Below are positions 16,430-26,006 of a DNA stretch of 64,000 bases, piece by piece; position 1 is the stretch's first letter; each line of letters starts with the position of its first letter. Source of the stretch: Mesorhizobium sp. Root102 (lineage in GTDB: Bacteria > Pseudomonadota > Alphaproteobacteria > Rhizobiales > Rhizobiaceae). Location: NCBI RefSeq assembly GCF_001425625.1, contig NZ_LMCP01000012.1:126620-190619 (forward strand), written 5' to 3'. The position numbers and the translations under genes were made by a program. A model generated the notes under the pieces. The model was not told the origin of the DNA and searched no databases. It was given only the letters and a program-made list of their open reading frames with translations.

Positions 16430-16927
16430 ATGCCGAAGACCGAAGCCGACCTTTTTGCCTTTCTCGCCGATCTCGGCATCGCCGTGTCGACGAAACGCCA
16501 TCCGCCGCTCTACACGGTCGCCGATTCGCAGGCGCTGCGTGGCGAAATCGCCGGCGGGCACACGAAAAACCTCTTCCTGAAGGACAAGAAGGACAATTTC
16601 TTCCTGGTCACCGTCGGCGAGGACGCGGTTGTCGACCTGAAGCAGATCCACCAGGTGATCGGCGCCGCCGGCCGCGTTTCCTTCGGCAAACCGGAGATGC
16701 TGATGGAGCTTCTCGGCGTCACGCCGGGCGCGGTCACGGTCTTTGGCGTCATCAACGATACGACAAACAGGGTCAAGCTCGTGCTCGACAAGGATTTGAT
16801 GGAGCATGCGGTGATCAATGGGCATCCGCTGACCAATGAGGCGACGACATCGATCGCGGCGGGCGACCTGATCAAATTCGTCGAGGCAACCGGGCACGAT
16901 GCTGCTATCTTGAAAGTCTCCGCGTGA
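16430..16927 (+). CDS. proX: Prolyl-tRNA editing protein ProX (YbaK/EbsC family)
   Basis: This 165-residue free-standing editing domain is related to the INS domain of bacterial ProRS. Diagnostic segments are GGHTKNLFLKDKKDNFFLV near residue 43, VSFGKPEMLMELLGVTPGAV, and the C-terminal HPLTNEATTSI. Proteins of this ProXp-ala group hydrolyse Ala mischarged on tRNA-Pro in the cytoplasm; alphaproteobacterial ProRS usually lacks its own editing domain, so the stand-alone protein supplies the function. The ATG at 16430 begins MPKTEADLFAFLADLGI, the usual N-terminus; a longer in-frame reading from 16181 enters the tRNA-proximal intergenic region. Thioredoxin-like gene 17012 follows 85 bases downstream. 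Confidence 0.9.
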   Translation: MPKTEADLFAFLADLGIAVSTKRHPPLYTVADSQALRGEIAGGHTKNLFLKDKKDNFFLVTVGEDAVVDLKQIHQVIGAAGRVSFGKPEMLMELLGVTPGAVTVFGVINDTTNRVKLVLDKDLMEHAVINGHPLTNEATTSIAAGDLIKFVEATGHDAAILKVSA

Positions 16928-17011
16928 TCGCCACATGGATGGCTTGAAACCGATGGTCTGAAGCATGTGGCGCCTGGCTGCCGGCCGGCCGCGTCATGGA
17001 AGGGTAAAGAG

Positions 17012-18013
17012 ATGAGCGACAACAATCCGTTTGGCGGCCCCTTTGGCGGCAATGGCGGTCAGTACACCACTTCCGTGCAATATGGCGGAACCGCGCCGGC
17101 GCCGGCGAAAGTCGCGCTTGGCGATGTGCCCGCAGCTCCGGCCGATGTCATCAAGGACACGACGACAGCCGCATTTGCCGCCGACGTCATCCAGGAATCG
17201 CGCCGCCAGCCGGTGCTGGTCGATTTCTGGGCGCCCTGGTGCGGACCTTGCAAGCAGCTGACGCCGCAGCTGGAGAAGGCGGTGAAGGCCGCCGGCGGCA
17301 AGGTCAAGCTGGTCAAGATGAACATCGACGACCATCCCTCGATCGCCGGCCAGCTCGGCATCCAGTCGATTCCCGCGGTCATCGCCTTCAAGGACGGCCA
17401 GCCGGTCGACGGCTTCATGGGCGCCATCCCGGAGAGCCAGATCAACGAATTCATCACCAAGGTCGGCGGCAAGGGCGATGGCGCGCCGCCGGTGGCCGAG
17501 GCCCTGGCCGCGGCTACCGAGGCGCGCGACGCCGGCGACATGCAGACCGCGGCCGACATTTATGACGCCGTCCTGGCGCAGGCGCCGGAGACGATCGAGG
17601 CAATCGCCGGGCTGGGCGAACTGCTGTTCGAGGCCGGCGACACGGAAGGCGCAGAGGCGCTTTTGGCAACAGCGCCGGAAGCCAAGAAGGATGCACCGCC
17701 GCTGGCCGCCCTGCGCGCCAAGATGGCGCTGGCAGCCCAAGCGGCCGCCCTTGGCAATCCGGCCGAGTTCGAGCGGCGGCTGGCGGAAAATCCCAAGGAC
17801 CATCAGGCGCGCTTCGACCTGGCCATGATCCAGAACGCCAACGGCGACCGCACGGCGGCCGCCGACAATCTGCTGGCCATCATCAAGGCGGACCGGACGT
17901 GGAACGAGGACGGCGCCAGGACGCAATTGCTGCAGCTGTTCGAGGCCTGGGGCATGACCGACGAGGCGACGCTTAGCGCGCGCCGCAAACTGTCGGCGTT
18001 GCTGTTTTCCTGA
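17012..18013 (+). CDS. Thioredoxin-TPR protein, CnoX/YbbN-like
   Basis: This 333-residue protein has a Gly-rich leader (about 1-50), a thioredoxin fold (about 52-155) with an intact CGPC redox centre (C77, C80 in FWAPWCGPCK) and the cis-proline segment QSIPAVIAF, then a C-terminal TPR region of helical repeats (about 165-333). The domain order is that of CnoX (YbbN), a chaperedoxin that protects substrates from oxidation and passes them to GroEL or DnaK. Some relatives have lost one cysteine, whereas both are present here. Ribosome-binding sequence GGAAGGG precedes the ATG. The Lon-substrate-binding-domain gene follows on the same strand after the repeat at 18065-18144. Confidence 0.88.
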   Translation: MSDNNPFGGPFGGNGGQYTTSVQYGGTAPAPAKVALGDVPAAPADVIKDTTTAAFAADVIQESRRQPVLVDFWAPWCGPCKQLTPQLEKAVKAAGGKVKLVKMNIDDHPSIAGQLGIQSIPAVIAFKDGQPVDGFMGAIPESQINEFITKVGGKGDGAPPVAEALAAATEARDAGDMQTAADIYDAVLAQAPETIEAIAGLGELLFEAGDTEGAEALLATAPEAKKDAPPLAALRAKMALAAQAAALGNPAEFERRLAENPKDHQARFDLAMIQNANGDRTAAADNLLAIIKADRTWNEDGARTQLLQLFEAWGMTDEATLSARRKLSALLFS

Positions 18014-18064
18014 GCGGTTGTTTTGCCGCACGGGCTTGGCGTCGGCGATGACCGCGCCAGATTA

Positions 18065-18144
18065 ATGCATGTCGCCCAAAAGTGGGTCCCGGTTTTGGGA
18101 GAGCGACATGCATAAACAAAGACTAAAGCGCGCGACGCGCTTTA
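18065..18144. repeat. Intergenic palindromic repeat, type 1 composite (copy c)
   Basis: This copy is in the opposite orientation to the one at 15653-15755. The ATGCAT-bounded module comes first (18065-18113, arms CCCAAAA and TTTTGGG), and a shortened second module, TAAAGCGCG-CGA-CGCGCTTTA, follows at 18124-18144. It separates the thioredoxin-like gene from the LON-domain gene. Confidence 0.85.
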
Positions 18145-18189
18145 GGATGGAATTGACGCGCTTCCTGGTGGCGCGATCGGAGGAATGAG

Positions 18190-18861
18190 GTGCAAGCGGG
18201 AAACGCGCATTACCGGCTCGCCAAGGATTTGCCGTCGACGATCCCGATCTTTCCGCTCGAGGGTGCGCTCTTGCTGCCGGGAGGCCGCATGCCGCTCAAC
18301 ATCTTCGAGCCGCGCTATCTGCAGATGGTGGACGAGGCCATCTCCGGCTCGCGGCTCATCGGCGTCATCCAGCCCAGTCTCGACGGAGCCTTGCGCGATG
18401 ACGGCGAGCCGGAGCTCTGCAGTGTGGGCTGCGCCGGGCGAATCATTGCCTTTTCCGAGACCGGCGACGGCCGCTATCTGATTTCGCTGCAGGGCGTGTG
18501 CCGGTTCCGCATCGCCCACGAATTGACGGTCAAGACGCCGTTTCGCCAGGGCAAGCTGGCGCCCTTTCTTGCCGATCTCGATGAAGATCAGGCGGCGAAC
18601 GAGATCGACCGGCCATCGCTGCTCAAGGCATTTCGCGCCTATCTGCAGGCCAACGACCTGGAGGCCGACTGGGAAAGCGTCAGCCGGGCCGAAAATGCCA
18701 TGCTGGTCAACGCGCTGTCGATGATGGCGCCCTACGGGCCGGCCGAGAAACAGGCGCTGCTCGAAGCAGCCGACCTGAAGACACGGGCCGAGACGCTGAT
18801 CGCCATCACCGAAATGGCGCTGGCGCGCGAGAATGAGGACTTTGGTTCGAGTTTGCAGTAG
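18190..18861 (+). CDS. LON peptidase substrate-binding domain protein
   Basis: This 223-residue stand-alone LON N-terminal-type domain lacks the ATPase and protease domains of Lon. The family core is at the start: STIPIFPLEGALLLPGGRMP, then LNIFEPRYLQMVDEAI, then GCAGRIIAFSETGDGRYLI. A helical tail (about 130-220) follows. Such proteins are common in alphaproteobacteria; their role in substrate recognition or protein quality control is not established. GTG at 18190 follows GGAGGAATGA. An ATG at 18185 is in another frame. It is co-directional with the CnoX-like gene and the Trm112-like gene, a neighbourhood with a protein quality theme. Confidence 0.88.
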   Translation: MQAGNAHYRLAKDLPSTIPIFPLEGALLLPGGRMPLNIFEPRYLQMVDEAISGSRLIGVIQPSLDGALRDDGEPELCSVGCAGRIIAFSETGDGRYLISLQGVCRFRIAHELTVKTPFRQGKLAPFLADLDEDQAANEIDRPSLLKAFRAYLQANDLEADWESVSRAENAMLVNALSMMAPYGPAEKQALLEAADLKTRAETLIAITEMALARENEDFGSSLQ

Positions 18862-19033
18862 GATGTGCCGACATTCAGGTGATGCCGGCCTGCAAATGAC
18901 GGCTTCCGGTGCTTCCGGTGCTCACGTACGAAACGTATGCTCCGCTCCGGTTCTCGGATGCCACCATTTTCGACTCGACCTAACCTGAACCTCAACACAT
19001 CTTGGGCCTGCAACGGGCTGGGAAGAGAATCTT

Positions 19034-19279
19034 ATGGCCGCGGATGGGCGTGACGGAAAGAAGGCCAATGTCGACCCCAAGCTGCTGGAACTGCTGGCCT
19101 GCCCGCTGACCAAGGGGCCGCTGGCCTGGGATCCGGAGCGCGGCGAGCTGGTCTCGCGGGTCGCCAAGCTCGCCTATCCGGTGCGCGACGGCATCCCGAT
19201 CATGCTTCCGTCGGAAGCGCGGACGCTGTCTGTTGAGGATGTGCTGGCCCCGCCGCCGCGCCAGAGCGGGCCGGGCTGA
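19034..19279 (+). CDS. Trm112/UPF0434 family protein
   Basis: This 81-residue protein has [20 protein letters not shown] near residue 13 and [16 protein letters not shown], the two conserved blocks of the Trm112-like family. Bacterial members usually have a zinc-binding Cys pattern; here only the first Cys (LLACPL) is clear, so metal binding may be lost. In eukaryotes and archaea Trm112 activates several methyltransferases; the bacterial role is unsettled. The start follows AGAGAATCTT rather than a strong Shine-Dalgarno sequence. It lies convergent with dnaE2, about 55 bases apart. Confidence 0.88.
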   Translation: MAADGRDGKKANVDPKLLELLACPLTKGPLAWDPERGELVSRVAKLAYPVRDGIPIMLPSEARTLSVEDVLAPPPRQSGPG

Positions 19280-19333
19280 GGGGGCGAAGGATCGCCGACG
19301 TCCGCTTTCATTCCGCTCTTGGCATGGCCATGC

Positions 19334-22300
19334 CTACTGAAAATTACGCCCCTTGGGCATGACCCTTTCCGCCTCTTCCGACAGCGTTGCGAGATCCTGT
19401 CGGATCGGCTTGTCTTGTATCGCGGGACGGCTGGAGCGATCGCGCGCCCTGGGAGCGCGTTCCGGAGGACCGGCGGTCGCTGGTGCGGCCTCGCTGACCT
19501 TCTCCAGAAGCACGGTCAGCCAGGGCGTCAGGTCCTCGATCTTTTCGGCGACGATGTGGACCACACCCGATTCCGACTGCAATTTGCCGGTGACCCGTAC
19601 GAACCGCGCGCCCATGACAATCGGCCGGTATCGGTCAAAGGTTCTTTGCCAGAAGATGACGTTGGCGACGGCCTTGTCGTCCTCCAGCGTCAGGAAGATC
19701 GCGTTGCCCTTGCCGGGGCGCTGCCGCACCAGCACGAGGCCGGCAACGGAGACACGCCTGCCGTCGCGCACGGAAGGCAGGTTCGCATTGGGCGTTACTC
19801 CGGCCCTGTCCAGCCGTTCGCGCAGGAAGGCGACCGGATGTGCCTTCAGCGACAGGCCGAGCGAGCGGTAGTCGTGGATGACATGCTCGCCAAGCGGCAT
19901 TTTCGGCAGCTTCGTCTCGGGTTCCAGCTCGCGCAGGTGGAGCGCAGGCTGGTCGAACAGCGGCAGCCTTTCGGCGGCGCTCTTGCCGTCGAGCGCGCGC
20001 ACCGCCCACAGCGCCTCGCGGCGGTCGAGGCCAAGCGAACGGAAAGCGTCGGCCTGCGCCAGCCTTTCGATCTCGTGGACATCGAGGCCGGAGCGCAGCC
20101 AGACATCCCTCACGGATAAGTAGCCTGAGCCGCGCCGCTCGACGAAAGCCTCCATGCGGTCCTTCGACAGACCCTTGATCTGCCGGAAGCCGAGCCGCAG
20201 CGCATGATTTGTCTCGATGACGCCGCGCATTTCGGCGTGGCGAGGGAGGATGCGGGCCGGATCGAAAGGGAATTCCTCCAGCGTGCAGTCCCAGACCGAG
20301 AAATTGACGTCGACGTCGCGGATATCGACGCCATGGTCGCTTGCGTCGCGGACGAGCTGGGCCGGCTGGTAAAACCCCATCGGCTGCGAATTCAGGATCG
20401 CGGCGCAGAACACGTCGGGGTAGAAGGTCTTGAACCAGCAGGAAGCATAGACGAGCAGGGCGAAGGAGGCGGCATGGCTTTCGGGAAAGCCGTATTCGCC
20501 GAAGCCCTCGATCTGCTTGAAGCAGCGCTCGGCGAAGTCCTTCGTGTATCCCTTGCCAACCATGCCGTCGATCATGCGCTGGCGGTAATTGCCGATGGTG
20601 CCAGTGCGCTTGAAGGTGGCCATGGCACGGCGCAGTTCATCGGCTTCGCCGGGCCTGAAGCCGCCGGCGACGATGGCGATCTTCATCGCCTGCTCCTGGA
20701 ACAGCGGTACGCCGAGTGTCTTGCCAAGAATTTCTTTCAGCTCCGGCTTGGGGTATTCCGCCTCCTCCTTGCCTTGCCGGCGGCGCAGATAGGGATGCAC
20801 CATGTCGCCCTGGATCGGACCCGGGCGCACGATAGCCACCTCGATGACGAGATCGTAGAACTCGCGCGGCCTGAGACGTGGCAGCATCGACATCTGGGCG
20901 CGCGATTCAATCTGGAAGACGCCGAGCGTATCGGCGCGGCAGATCATGTCGTAGACCCGGGCGTCTTCTGCCGGCAGGGTGGCCAACACATAGGGTTGCC
21001 CGTATGAGTCCCTTGCCTTCGGATAGTGGTCAGTAAGCAAGGTGAAGGCGCGCTGGAGGCAGGTCAGCATGCCGAGCGCCAGGATGTCGACCTTGAGGAT
21101 CTTCACCGAGTCGAGATCGTCCTTGTCCCATTCGACCATCTTGCGCTCGTCCATCGCCGTCTTGACGATGGGCACGATCTCGTCGAGCCGATCCCGGGTG
21201 ATGACGAAACCGCCGACATGCTGGGAAAGGTGACGGGGAAAGCCCATGATCTCGTTGGCGCGTTCCATCACATGCCGCGACACCGGATCGGTGCGGTCGA
21301 GGCCGCCGGCGCGGGCTTCCTTCTCGCCGAGTTCAGAGGTCGACCAGCCCCAGATCGAACCGGACAATGACCCCCTGACGTCTTCCGACAGCCCCATTGC
21401 CTTCGACACTTCGCGCAGCGCCGAGCGGCCGCGATAGCTGATCACAGCGGCGGCAAGTGCGGTCCGTTTGCCGCTGTATTTCTTGTAGATGTACTGCATG
21501 ACGATTTCGCGCTTTTCATGCTCGAAATCGACATCGATATCTGGCGGTTCGTTCCTCTCCTCGGAAATGAAGCGCTCGAAAAGTGTGTCGATCCTGTCCG
21601 GCCCGACTTCGGTGATGCCGATGCAGAAGCAGACGATCGAGTTGGCGGCCGAACCCCGGCCCTGGCAGAGAATGTCCTGGCTGCGAGCGAACTTCACGAT
21701 GTCGTGGACGGTCAGGAAATACCGGGCGTAGTTGAGGCGTTCGATCAGAGCGAGCTCTTCCTCGATGCGCTTGATCACGGAAGCCGGCACACCCGCCGGA
21801 TAACGGTCTGCCGCTCCCTCCCGCGCCAGCCGTTCCAGTTCGGCCTGCGGCCCGAGGCCCGATTCCGTCGGCTCATCGGGGTAATTGTACTGGAGGTCGC
21901 TCAGCGAAAAAGTCAGTTCTTCCGCAAACCGCAAGGTCTCGGCCATCGCCTGCGGATGCCGGCGGAACAGGCGGGCCATTTCCATCGGCGGCTTCAGATG
22001 GCGTTCAGCATTGGCCGCCAGTTGCAGCCCGACCTCGGCGACGGGCGTGTTGAGGCGGATCGCGGTCAGCACGTCCTGTAGCGGGCGCCGTTCGGCCGTG
22101 TGGTAGAGGACATCGTTGGTCGCCATCAGCGGAATGCCGGCGCTATCGGCCATCGCCGCTGCCTGCTCGATCCGGAAACGGTCATTTCCGGCATAGTCAG
22201 GCGAAACGCCAAGCCGCAGGCTTTTGCCGAAGCGGCCCTTGAGCTCACCAAGCAGGGTAAGACTATCTTGCGCTCCCGCCGACAGATCGGGCAGCACCGC

Positions 22301-22687
22301 CAGGGACATCAGATCCCCCCATTCGAGGAGGTCGCTGCGCTGGAGAAGGGTGGCGCCCTTTTCGTTCTCGTCGCGCAGATTGGCCTGGGTGAGCATGCGG
22401 CAGAGATGCCCCCAGCCCTTGCGGTCCCTGGGATAGGCGAGAATGTCCGGCGTGCCGTCGCCAAAAACCAGCCGGCAGCCGGGGTGATAGGAAAGCTTTT
22501 CGACCTTGGCCTGCTGCCAGGCGCGTACCACGCCGGCCACCGTGTTGCGGTCGGCAAGCCCGATCGCGGAGAAGCCGAGGAGCTTGGCCGCGACCACCAG
22601 TTCCTCCGGCTTGGAGGCGCCGCGCAGGAAGGAGAAATTCGACTGGATGCCGAACTCGGCATAGGGAATGACGGTCAGCGCGTTCAT
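19334..22687 (-). CDS. dnaE2: Error-prone DNA polymerase DnaE2
   Basis: This 1117-residue second C-family polymerase has an N-terminal PHP domain ([14 protein letters not shown] near residue 11), the catalytic palm with the aspartates of [14 protein letters not shown] and the [20 protein letters not shown] region, a helix-hairpin-helix region ([20 protein letters not shown]) and a C-terminal OB-fold. Domain order and length match DnaE2/ImuC, the translesion polymerase of the damage-induced mutasome. Its ATG at 22687 overlaps the imuB stop (ATGA), so it is the third gene of the imuA-imuB-dnaE2 operon, expressed from the LexA-controlled promoter at 25.17 kb. Longer upstream readings into imuB are excluded by that overlap. 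Confidence 0.95.
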   Translation of the reverse strand: MNALTVIPYAEFGIQSNFSFLRGASKPEELVVAAKLLGFSAIGLADRNTVAGVVRAWQQAKVEKLSYHPGCRLVFGDGTPDILAYPRDRKGWGHLCRMLTQANLRDENEKGATLLQRSDLLEWGDLMSLAVLPDLSAGAQDSLTLLGELKGRFGKSLRLGVSPDYAGNDRFRIEQAAAMADSAGIPLMATNDVLYHTAERRPLQDVLTAIRLNTPVAEVGLQLAANAERHLKPPMEMARLFRRHPQAMAETLRFAEELTFSLSDLQYNYPDEPTESGLGPQAELERLAREGAADRYPAGVPASVIKRIEEELALIERLNYARYFLTVHDIVKFARSQDILCQGRGSAANSIVCFCIGITEVGPDRIDTLFERFISEERNEPPDIDVDFEHEKREIVMQYIYKKYSGKRTALAAAVISYRGRSALREVSKAMGLSEDVRGSLSGSIWGWSTSELGEKEARAGGLDRTDPVSRHVMERANEIMGFPRHLSQHVGGFVITRDRLDEIVPIVKTAMDERKMVEWDKDDLDSVKILKVDILALGMLTCLQRAFTLLTDHYPKARDSYGQPYVLATLPAEDARVYDMICRADTLGVFQIESRAQMSMLPRLRPREFYDLVIEVAIVRPGPIQGDMVHPYLRRRQGKEEAEYPKPELKEILGKTLGVPLFQEQAMKIAIVAGGFRPGEADELRRAMATFKRTGTIGNYRQRMIDGMVGKGYTKDFAERCFKQIEGFGEYGFPESHAASFALLVYASCWFKTFYPDVFCAAILNSQPMGFYQPAQLVRDASDHGVDIRDVDVNFSVWDCTLEEFPFDPARILPRHAEMRGVIETNHALRLGFRQIKGLSKDRMEAFVERRGSGYLSVRDVWLRSGLDVHEIERLAQADAFRSLGLDRREALWAVRALDGKSAAERLPLFDQPALHLRELEPETKLPKMPLGEHVIHDYRSLGLSLKAHPVAFLRERLDRAGVTPNANLPSVRDGRRVSVAGLVLVRQRPGKGNAIFLTLEDDKAVANVIFWQRTFDRYRPIVMGARFVRVTGKLQSESGVVHIVAEKIEDLTPWLTVLLEKVSEAAPATAGPPERAPRARDRSSRPAIQDKPIRQDLATLSEEAERVMPKGRNFQ

Positions 22688-24342
22688 GCGAAGACCCCAT
22701 GCAGGAACCAGCGCGGCGGCACTTGCGAGCCGCCGCCGTAAAGGCCTTGCCGGTAGAGCCAGTAGCGGCGGCCATCGGCATCCTCGATGCGGAAATAGTC
22801 GCGCGTCGATGCCGCCTCGTCGCTTGGCACTTCCCGCCACCATTCGGCGGCGATGCGTTCCGGCCCCTCGGCCCGGGTGACGCGGTAGAGCGCGCGCCGC
22901 CAGCGGAAGTTCAGCGGCGGTCCCTCCGGCATCTCAGTGGCCGGCACGTCGATGGGCTCGGGCGAGCGGAACAGCCGGATCGGCCGTTCCGGCGGGAAGA
23001 TGGTTTTTGGCGCCTGCAGCCTGTCCGGCTTCTTCGGCGGCGTGGTCCGGCGCGGCGCTTCGGTGAAGGGGATCGTGACGACGGCGCGCTCCGGCAGATG
23101 GCTTTCCACAGTGACCGGCTGCAGCACCGCGCCCTCGCCGAGCCGGGCGCGGATGCGGTCGGCAAACAGCGCGATATCGGCGCCGTCATCGATCACCTCG
23201 CCGGCAAGGTCGGCCTGCTGCATGTCGAAGGCGGCTGATGTCAGCACCGAGAGCCGCACCAGATCGAAGCCGTAGCCGGCATCGATATCCTGTTCGAGGG
23301 CGGCCAGCCGCTCATGGAACAAGCGCTGGATCAGCCGGGGTTCGCGCATCGGCCGCGAGGTGCCGATGGCGATGCGGCTGACGGCGCCGTCGACGCGAAA
23401 GAGCAGCAGCGCCAGCGTCCTGGCGCCCTCGCCGCGGCGCTCGAGATCGGTTTTCAAGGTCGCCGCCAGCATGCCCACCAGCCGTTCGATGTCCTCGGTC
23501 AAGGTGACGGGTTCGGCCAGATGACGTTCGACCGAAAGCGGCGCGACGGGCAGGCGTGGCGACACCGCTTCGTCGAGGCGGCCAAGCGCCTGGTCGAGGC
23601 GCAGGAGCAGCAAGGCGCCGAAGCGGCGGGCAAGCGGCGCGCGCGGTGCCGCCATGACGGCGCCCGCCGTGCGCAGGCCGACGCTTTCCAGGCTGGCGCG
23701 GGTCGCCGGCTCGATGCGCAGTGCGGCCAGCGGCAGGGGGGCAAGCAGCGCCTCTTCCTCGCCGCAAGGCACGATGCGGTCGCCGGCAAACCGTGCCGCC
23801 GCCCAGGCAGCACCCGGTGTCGCGGCAAGCCCGGCGCGGACATCGAAGCCCTGGTGGAAGAAACGCGACAGGATGTCGTCCAGCATGGCGCGTTCGCCGC
23901 CGAACAGATGGGTGCAGCCGGTGACGTCGAGAAACAGGCCGTCCGCCCCGTCCAGCGCCACCAGCGGGGTGTAGCGGTCGCACCAGTCGGCAAGGCCTTC
24001 GAGCAGGCGGCGGTCGGCTTCCGGATCGGCCTCGACGACGTCGATCGACGGATGCATGGCGCGCGCATCGGCGATGCCCATGTCGCGCTTCAGGTGCAGT
24101 GCTTCAGCCCGCTCGTCGAGGGCCGAGATGCGCTGCGCGTTGCGGTCGCGATGGCTGATCACGAGCGGTGGGTGAGATGGCGGCAGGTGATCCGACGGCC
24201 GGGAACGCCAGGACCGCCCCAGGCGCTGCCGCAGGATCCTTTCCACGGCCAGATAGGGAAACCACAGGGACAGAATTCTTTGCCCGTTGTCTTTCCTCCC
24301 CCCCTCTTTCCCCGCTTGCTCTTTCGTCGAATGCGCGTTCAT
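22684..24342 (-). CDS. imuB: ImuB, catalytically inactive Y-family polymerase-like protein
   Basis: This 552-residue Y-family homologue has the N-terminal block [20 protein letters not shown] in place of the acidic DxDxFFAS motif of active polymerases, so the first catalytic acid is missing, as expected for ImuB. It acts as the hub of the mutasome, linking ImuA and DnaE2 to the beta clamp. The palm/fingers region contains [13 protein letters not shown] and ARFAGDR, and the C-terminal part has [15 protein letters not shown] typical of the family. ATG 24342 is the best start, because the conserved first block begins about 22 residues later. It overlaps imuA by 239 bases in another frame and dnaE2 by 4 bases. 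Confidence 0.92.
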   Translation of the reverse strand: MNAHSTKEQAGKEGGRKDNGQRILSLWFPYLAVERILRQRLGRSWRSRPSDHLPPSHPPLVISHRDRNAQRISALDERAEALHLKRDMGIADARAMHPSIDVVEADPEADRRLLEGLADWCDRYTPLVALDGADGLFLDVTGCTHLFGGERAMLDDILSRFFHQGFDVRAGLAATPGAAWAAARFAGDRIVPCGEEEALLAPLPLAALRIEPATRASLESVGLRTAGAVMAAPRAPLARRFGALLLLRLDQALGRLDEAVSPRLPVAPLSVERHLAEPVTLTEDIERLVGMLAATLKTDLERRGEGARTLALLLFRVDGAVSRIAIGTSRPMREPRLIQRLFHERLAALEQDIDAGYGFDLVRLSVLTSAAFDMQQADLAGEVIDDGADIALFADRIRARLGEGAVLQPVTVESHLPERAVVTIPFTEAPRRTTPPKKPDRLQAPKTIFPPERPIRLFRSPEPIDVPATEMPEGPPLNFRWRRALYRVTRAEGPERIAAEWWREVPSDEAASTRDYFRIEDADGRRYWLYRQGLYGGGSQVPPRWFLHGVFA

Positions 24343-25138
24343 CGGGGTTCCACTCCAGTGTGAATTGTCCAGGCAGGGCCGTGCGGCTCTTGCCGATGGT
24401 GAGGGTGAAGGCCGGGCGGCCGATCGAGCCGGCGAGCGGCCCGGCGATGGTGTCGCGCGGCGCTGCCGGCGCCGAGGCGACGATGAGGCGGAGGGGCGCC
24501 GCCGTCGGTTCGGGCTCGGCCGCCTGCCGCAGCAGGAACACCGGCCGGCCGGCACCTTGCGCCCTTGCATGCAGCCGGCGTGTCGCGGTCAGGTCCAGCC
24601 GCTGCGGATTGCCGCGGATTTCCAGGATGACCGCGGCAAGCGCCGTCATCCGGGCCGCCTCCTCGGCGACCCACAGCGCATCGACAAGTCGGGGCGCCTC
24701 GGAAAACAGCAATTGCTCCGGCCCGATGCCGAAGGAGGCGCGAAGCCCCCGGGCATAGGGAAAACCGGCCTCGCGGAAAATCTCCGTGGTGCCGATCCAC
24801 AGCACCGGCAGCCCCGGCGCCTGCTTGAGGATCAGGCTTGTCAGCGACAGGGCGAAACCGGCGACGGCCCCGGCATCGCGGGTTTGCGTGCCATGGATTT
24901 CGCTCAAGGCGGCCTTCGGCAGACCGCCACTCAGGGCGGCATCGAGACGCTCGACGCCGATGGGCAGGAAAGCATCCGGCAACGCCGCGGCAATGCCGCG
25001 CCGGACGATTGTGAGATCGGTGTTGACGTCAGCATCGGAGGTCGCGGCAGCCAAGCGCTCGGGCAGCGTTCCCTCGATTTTCGCGATCTGGCGGCGCAGG
25101 GCAAAAACAGTCTCCCGCGCCACGGCGGTCATCGCCAT
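24104..25138 (-). CDS. imuA: ImuA, RecA/SulA-like mutasome protein, with C-terminal extension
   Basis: This 344-residue RecA-fold protein starts MTAVARETVFALRRQIAKIE-like after two possible Mets (25138, 25132). It has AALSGGLPKAALSEIHG and FGIGPEQLLFSEAPRL, the ImuA core; ImuA inhibits RecA and is needed for DnaE2-dependent mutagenesis. The conserved body ends near [14 protein letters not shown] (about residue 265). The remaining 79 residues are low-complexity and are read in another frame over the first 239 bases of imuB, so the normal stop seems to have been lost. A LexA box lies 25-39 bases upstream of the start, and GGAAG precedes it. It is first in the operon. Confidence 0.9.
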   Translation of the reverse strand: MAMTAVARETVFALRRQIAKIEGTLPERLAAATSDADVNTDLTIVRRGIAAALPDAFLPIGVERLDAALSGGLPKAALSEIHGTQTRDAGAVAGFALSLTSLILKQAPGLPVLWIGTTEIFREAGFPYARGLRASFGIGPEQLLFSEAPRLVDALWVAEEAARMTALAAVILEIRGNPQRLDLTATRRLHARAQGAGRPVFLLRQAAEPEPTAAPLRLIVASAPAAPRDTIAGPLAGSIGRPAFTLTIGKSRTALPGQFTLEWNPDERAFDERASGERGGEERQRAKNSVPVVSLSGRGKDPAAAPGAVLAFPAVGSPAAISPTARDQPSRPQRAAHLGPRRAG

Positions 25139-25162
25139 GACGGTCAGCTTCCATTCACAATT

Positions 25163-25177
25163 GTTCCTGTTATGTTC
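25163..25177. promoter_or_regulatory. LexA (SOS) box upstream of imuA
   Basis: GTTCCTGTTATGTTC is an exact GTTC-N7-GTTC, the SOS operator of alphaproteobacterial LexA. It lies about 25 bases upstream of the imuA start, where LexA would block the promoter. The divergent small metallopeptidase gene starts at 25321, 144 bases away, so control of that gene is possible but less likely. Confidence 0.9.
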
Positions 25178-25320
25178 TTATAGATTCCAGAGGGACCCGG
25201 AAGAGTCAAGCGGAGTCATGGGGAATTTATTCCTCTCCGCAAGGATGGCGTAGGCGCATCAGCCCGTTTGTTTGCCGATTCCGGTGCGAAAGCCTATATG
25301 CCGGGATTAAAGGACAAAGC

Positions 25321-25743
25321 ATGGCTCGCATCTACAAGACCCGCACCTGGCACGACGAACTCTCGCCCTCGATGGACGAAATGGAGTTCCTGGCGCTGGA
25401 GGCGTACGCCCATCTGCCGGAGGATTTTCGCAAGCTGACCGGCGAGATCGTCATCCAGATCGCCGAATTCCCGACCGACGAGATCATGGACGATCTGTCG
25501 CTGGAAACGCCCTTCGACCTGCTCGGCCTGTTCGAGGGGCGCGGCATCGCCGAGCGCTGGAACCCGCAGACCGGCGAAGGCCCGAACCGCATCACGCTCT
25601 ACCGCCGCGCCATCCTCGACTACTGGTCCGAGAACGAAGAGACGCTGGGCGACATCGTCACCCACGTGCTGATCCACGAGATCGGCCACCATTTCGGCCT
25701 GTCGGACGATGATATGGAGAAGATCGAAGAGGCAGCGGAATAG
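25321..25743 (+). CDS. Zincin-like metallopeptidase family protein (DUF1025 type)
   Basis: A 140-residue minimal metallopeptidase fold. The zinc motif H119-E120-x-x-H123 lies in LIHEIGHHFGLSD, with D129 as the probable third ligand, in the extended HExxHxxGxxD form. The N-terminal part (LSPSMDEMEFLALEAYAHLP) and FEGRGIAERWNPQT match the short bacterial family. It has no signal peptide, so it acts in the cytoplasm. No partner is evident: the neighbours are imuA on the opposite strand and a DUF1737 gene converging from the right. Substrates of this family are not established. The ATG at 25321 agrees with the family length. Confidence 0.9.
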   Translation: MARIYKTRTWHDELSPSMDEMEFLALEAYAHLPEDFRKLTGEIVIQIAEFPTDEIMDDLSLETPFDLLGLFEGRGIAERWNPQTGEGPNRITLYRRAILDYWSENEETLGDIVTHVLIHEIGHHFGLSDDDMEKIEEAAE

Positions 25744-25764
25744 CGGGGTGCTTCAGCGAAAAGC

Positions 25765-25971
25765 CTACCAGTCGCTGAGCTTGGTGTCCGGCCCGTATTC
25801 CTGACCGTCGATATCCTTCACGACGGCCTGGCCGCAGCGCATGGCCTTGGCTTTCTTGTCGTAGGCATAGGTCGGCGAGCCGAACAGGTGCCAGCCCTTG
25901 TTCAGCGCCGCCGTCACCTTGTGGCAAAAGCTGGCATCGTCCGGGCCGGTCAGAAAGCGGTAGAGTTTCAT
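25765..25971 (-). CDS. DUF1737 domain protein
   Basis: This 68-residue protein is recognised by LYRFLTGPDDASFCHKVTAA, ALNKGWHLFGSPTY and a C-terminal tail ending in LSDW. These short proteins consist of one small alpha/beta domain and have no known function. It has no signal peptide or membrane segment. The start at 25971 is the only reasonable ATG. It is convergent with the metallopeptidase gene, and the CoA ester lyase gene lies 35 bases downstream on the same strand, so the two may be co-transcribed. Confidence 0.85.
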   Translation of the reverse strand: MKLYRFLTGPDDASFCHKVTAALNKGWHLFGSPTYAYDKKAKAMRCGQAVVKDIDGQEYGPDTKLSDW

Positions 25972-26006
25972 GTCTCAAGTCCTGTCGTGAATAACCTTAG
26001 CCGATA

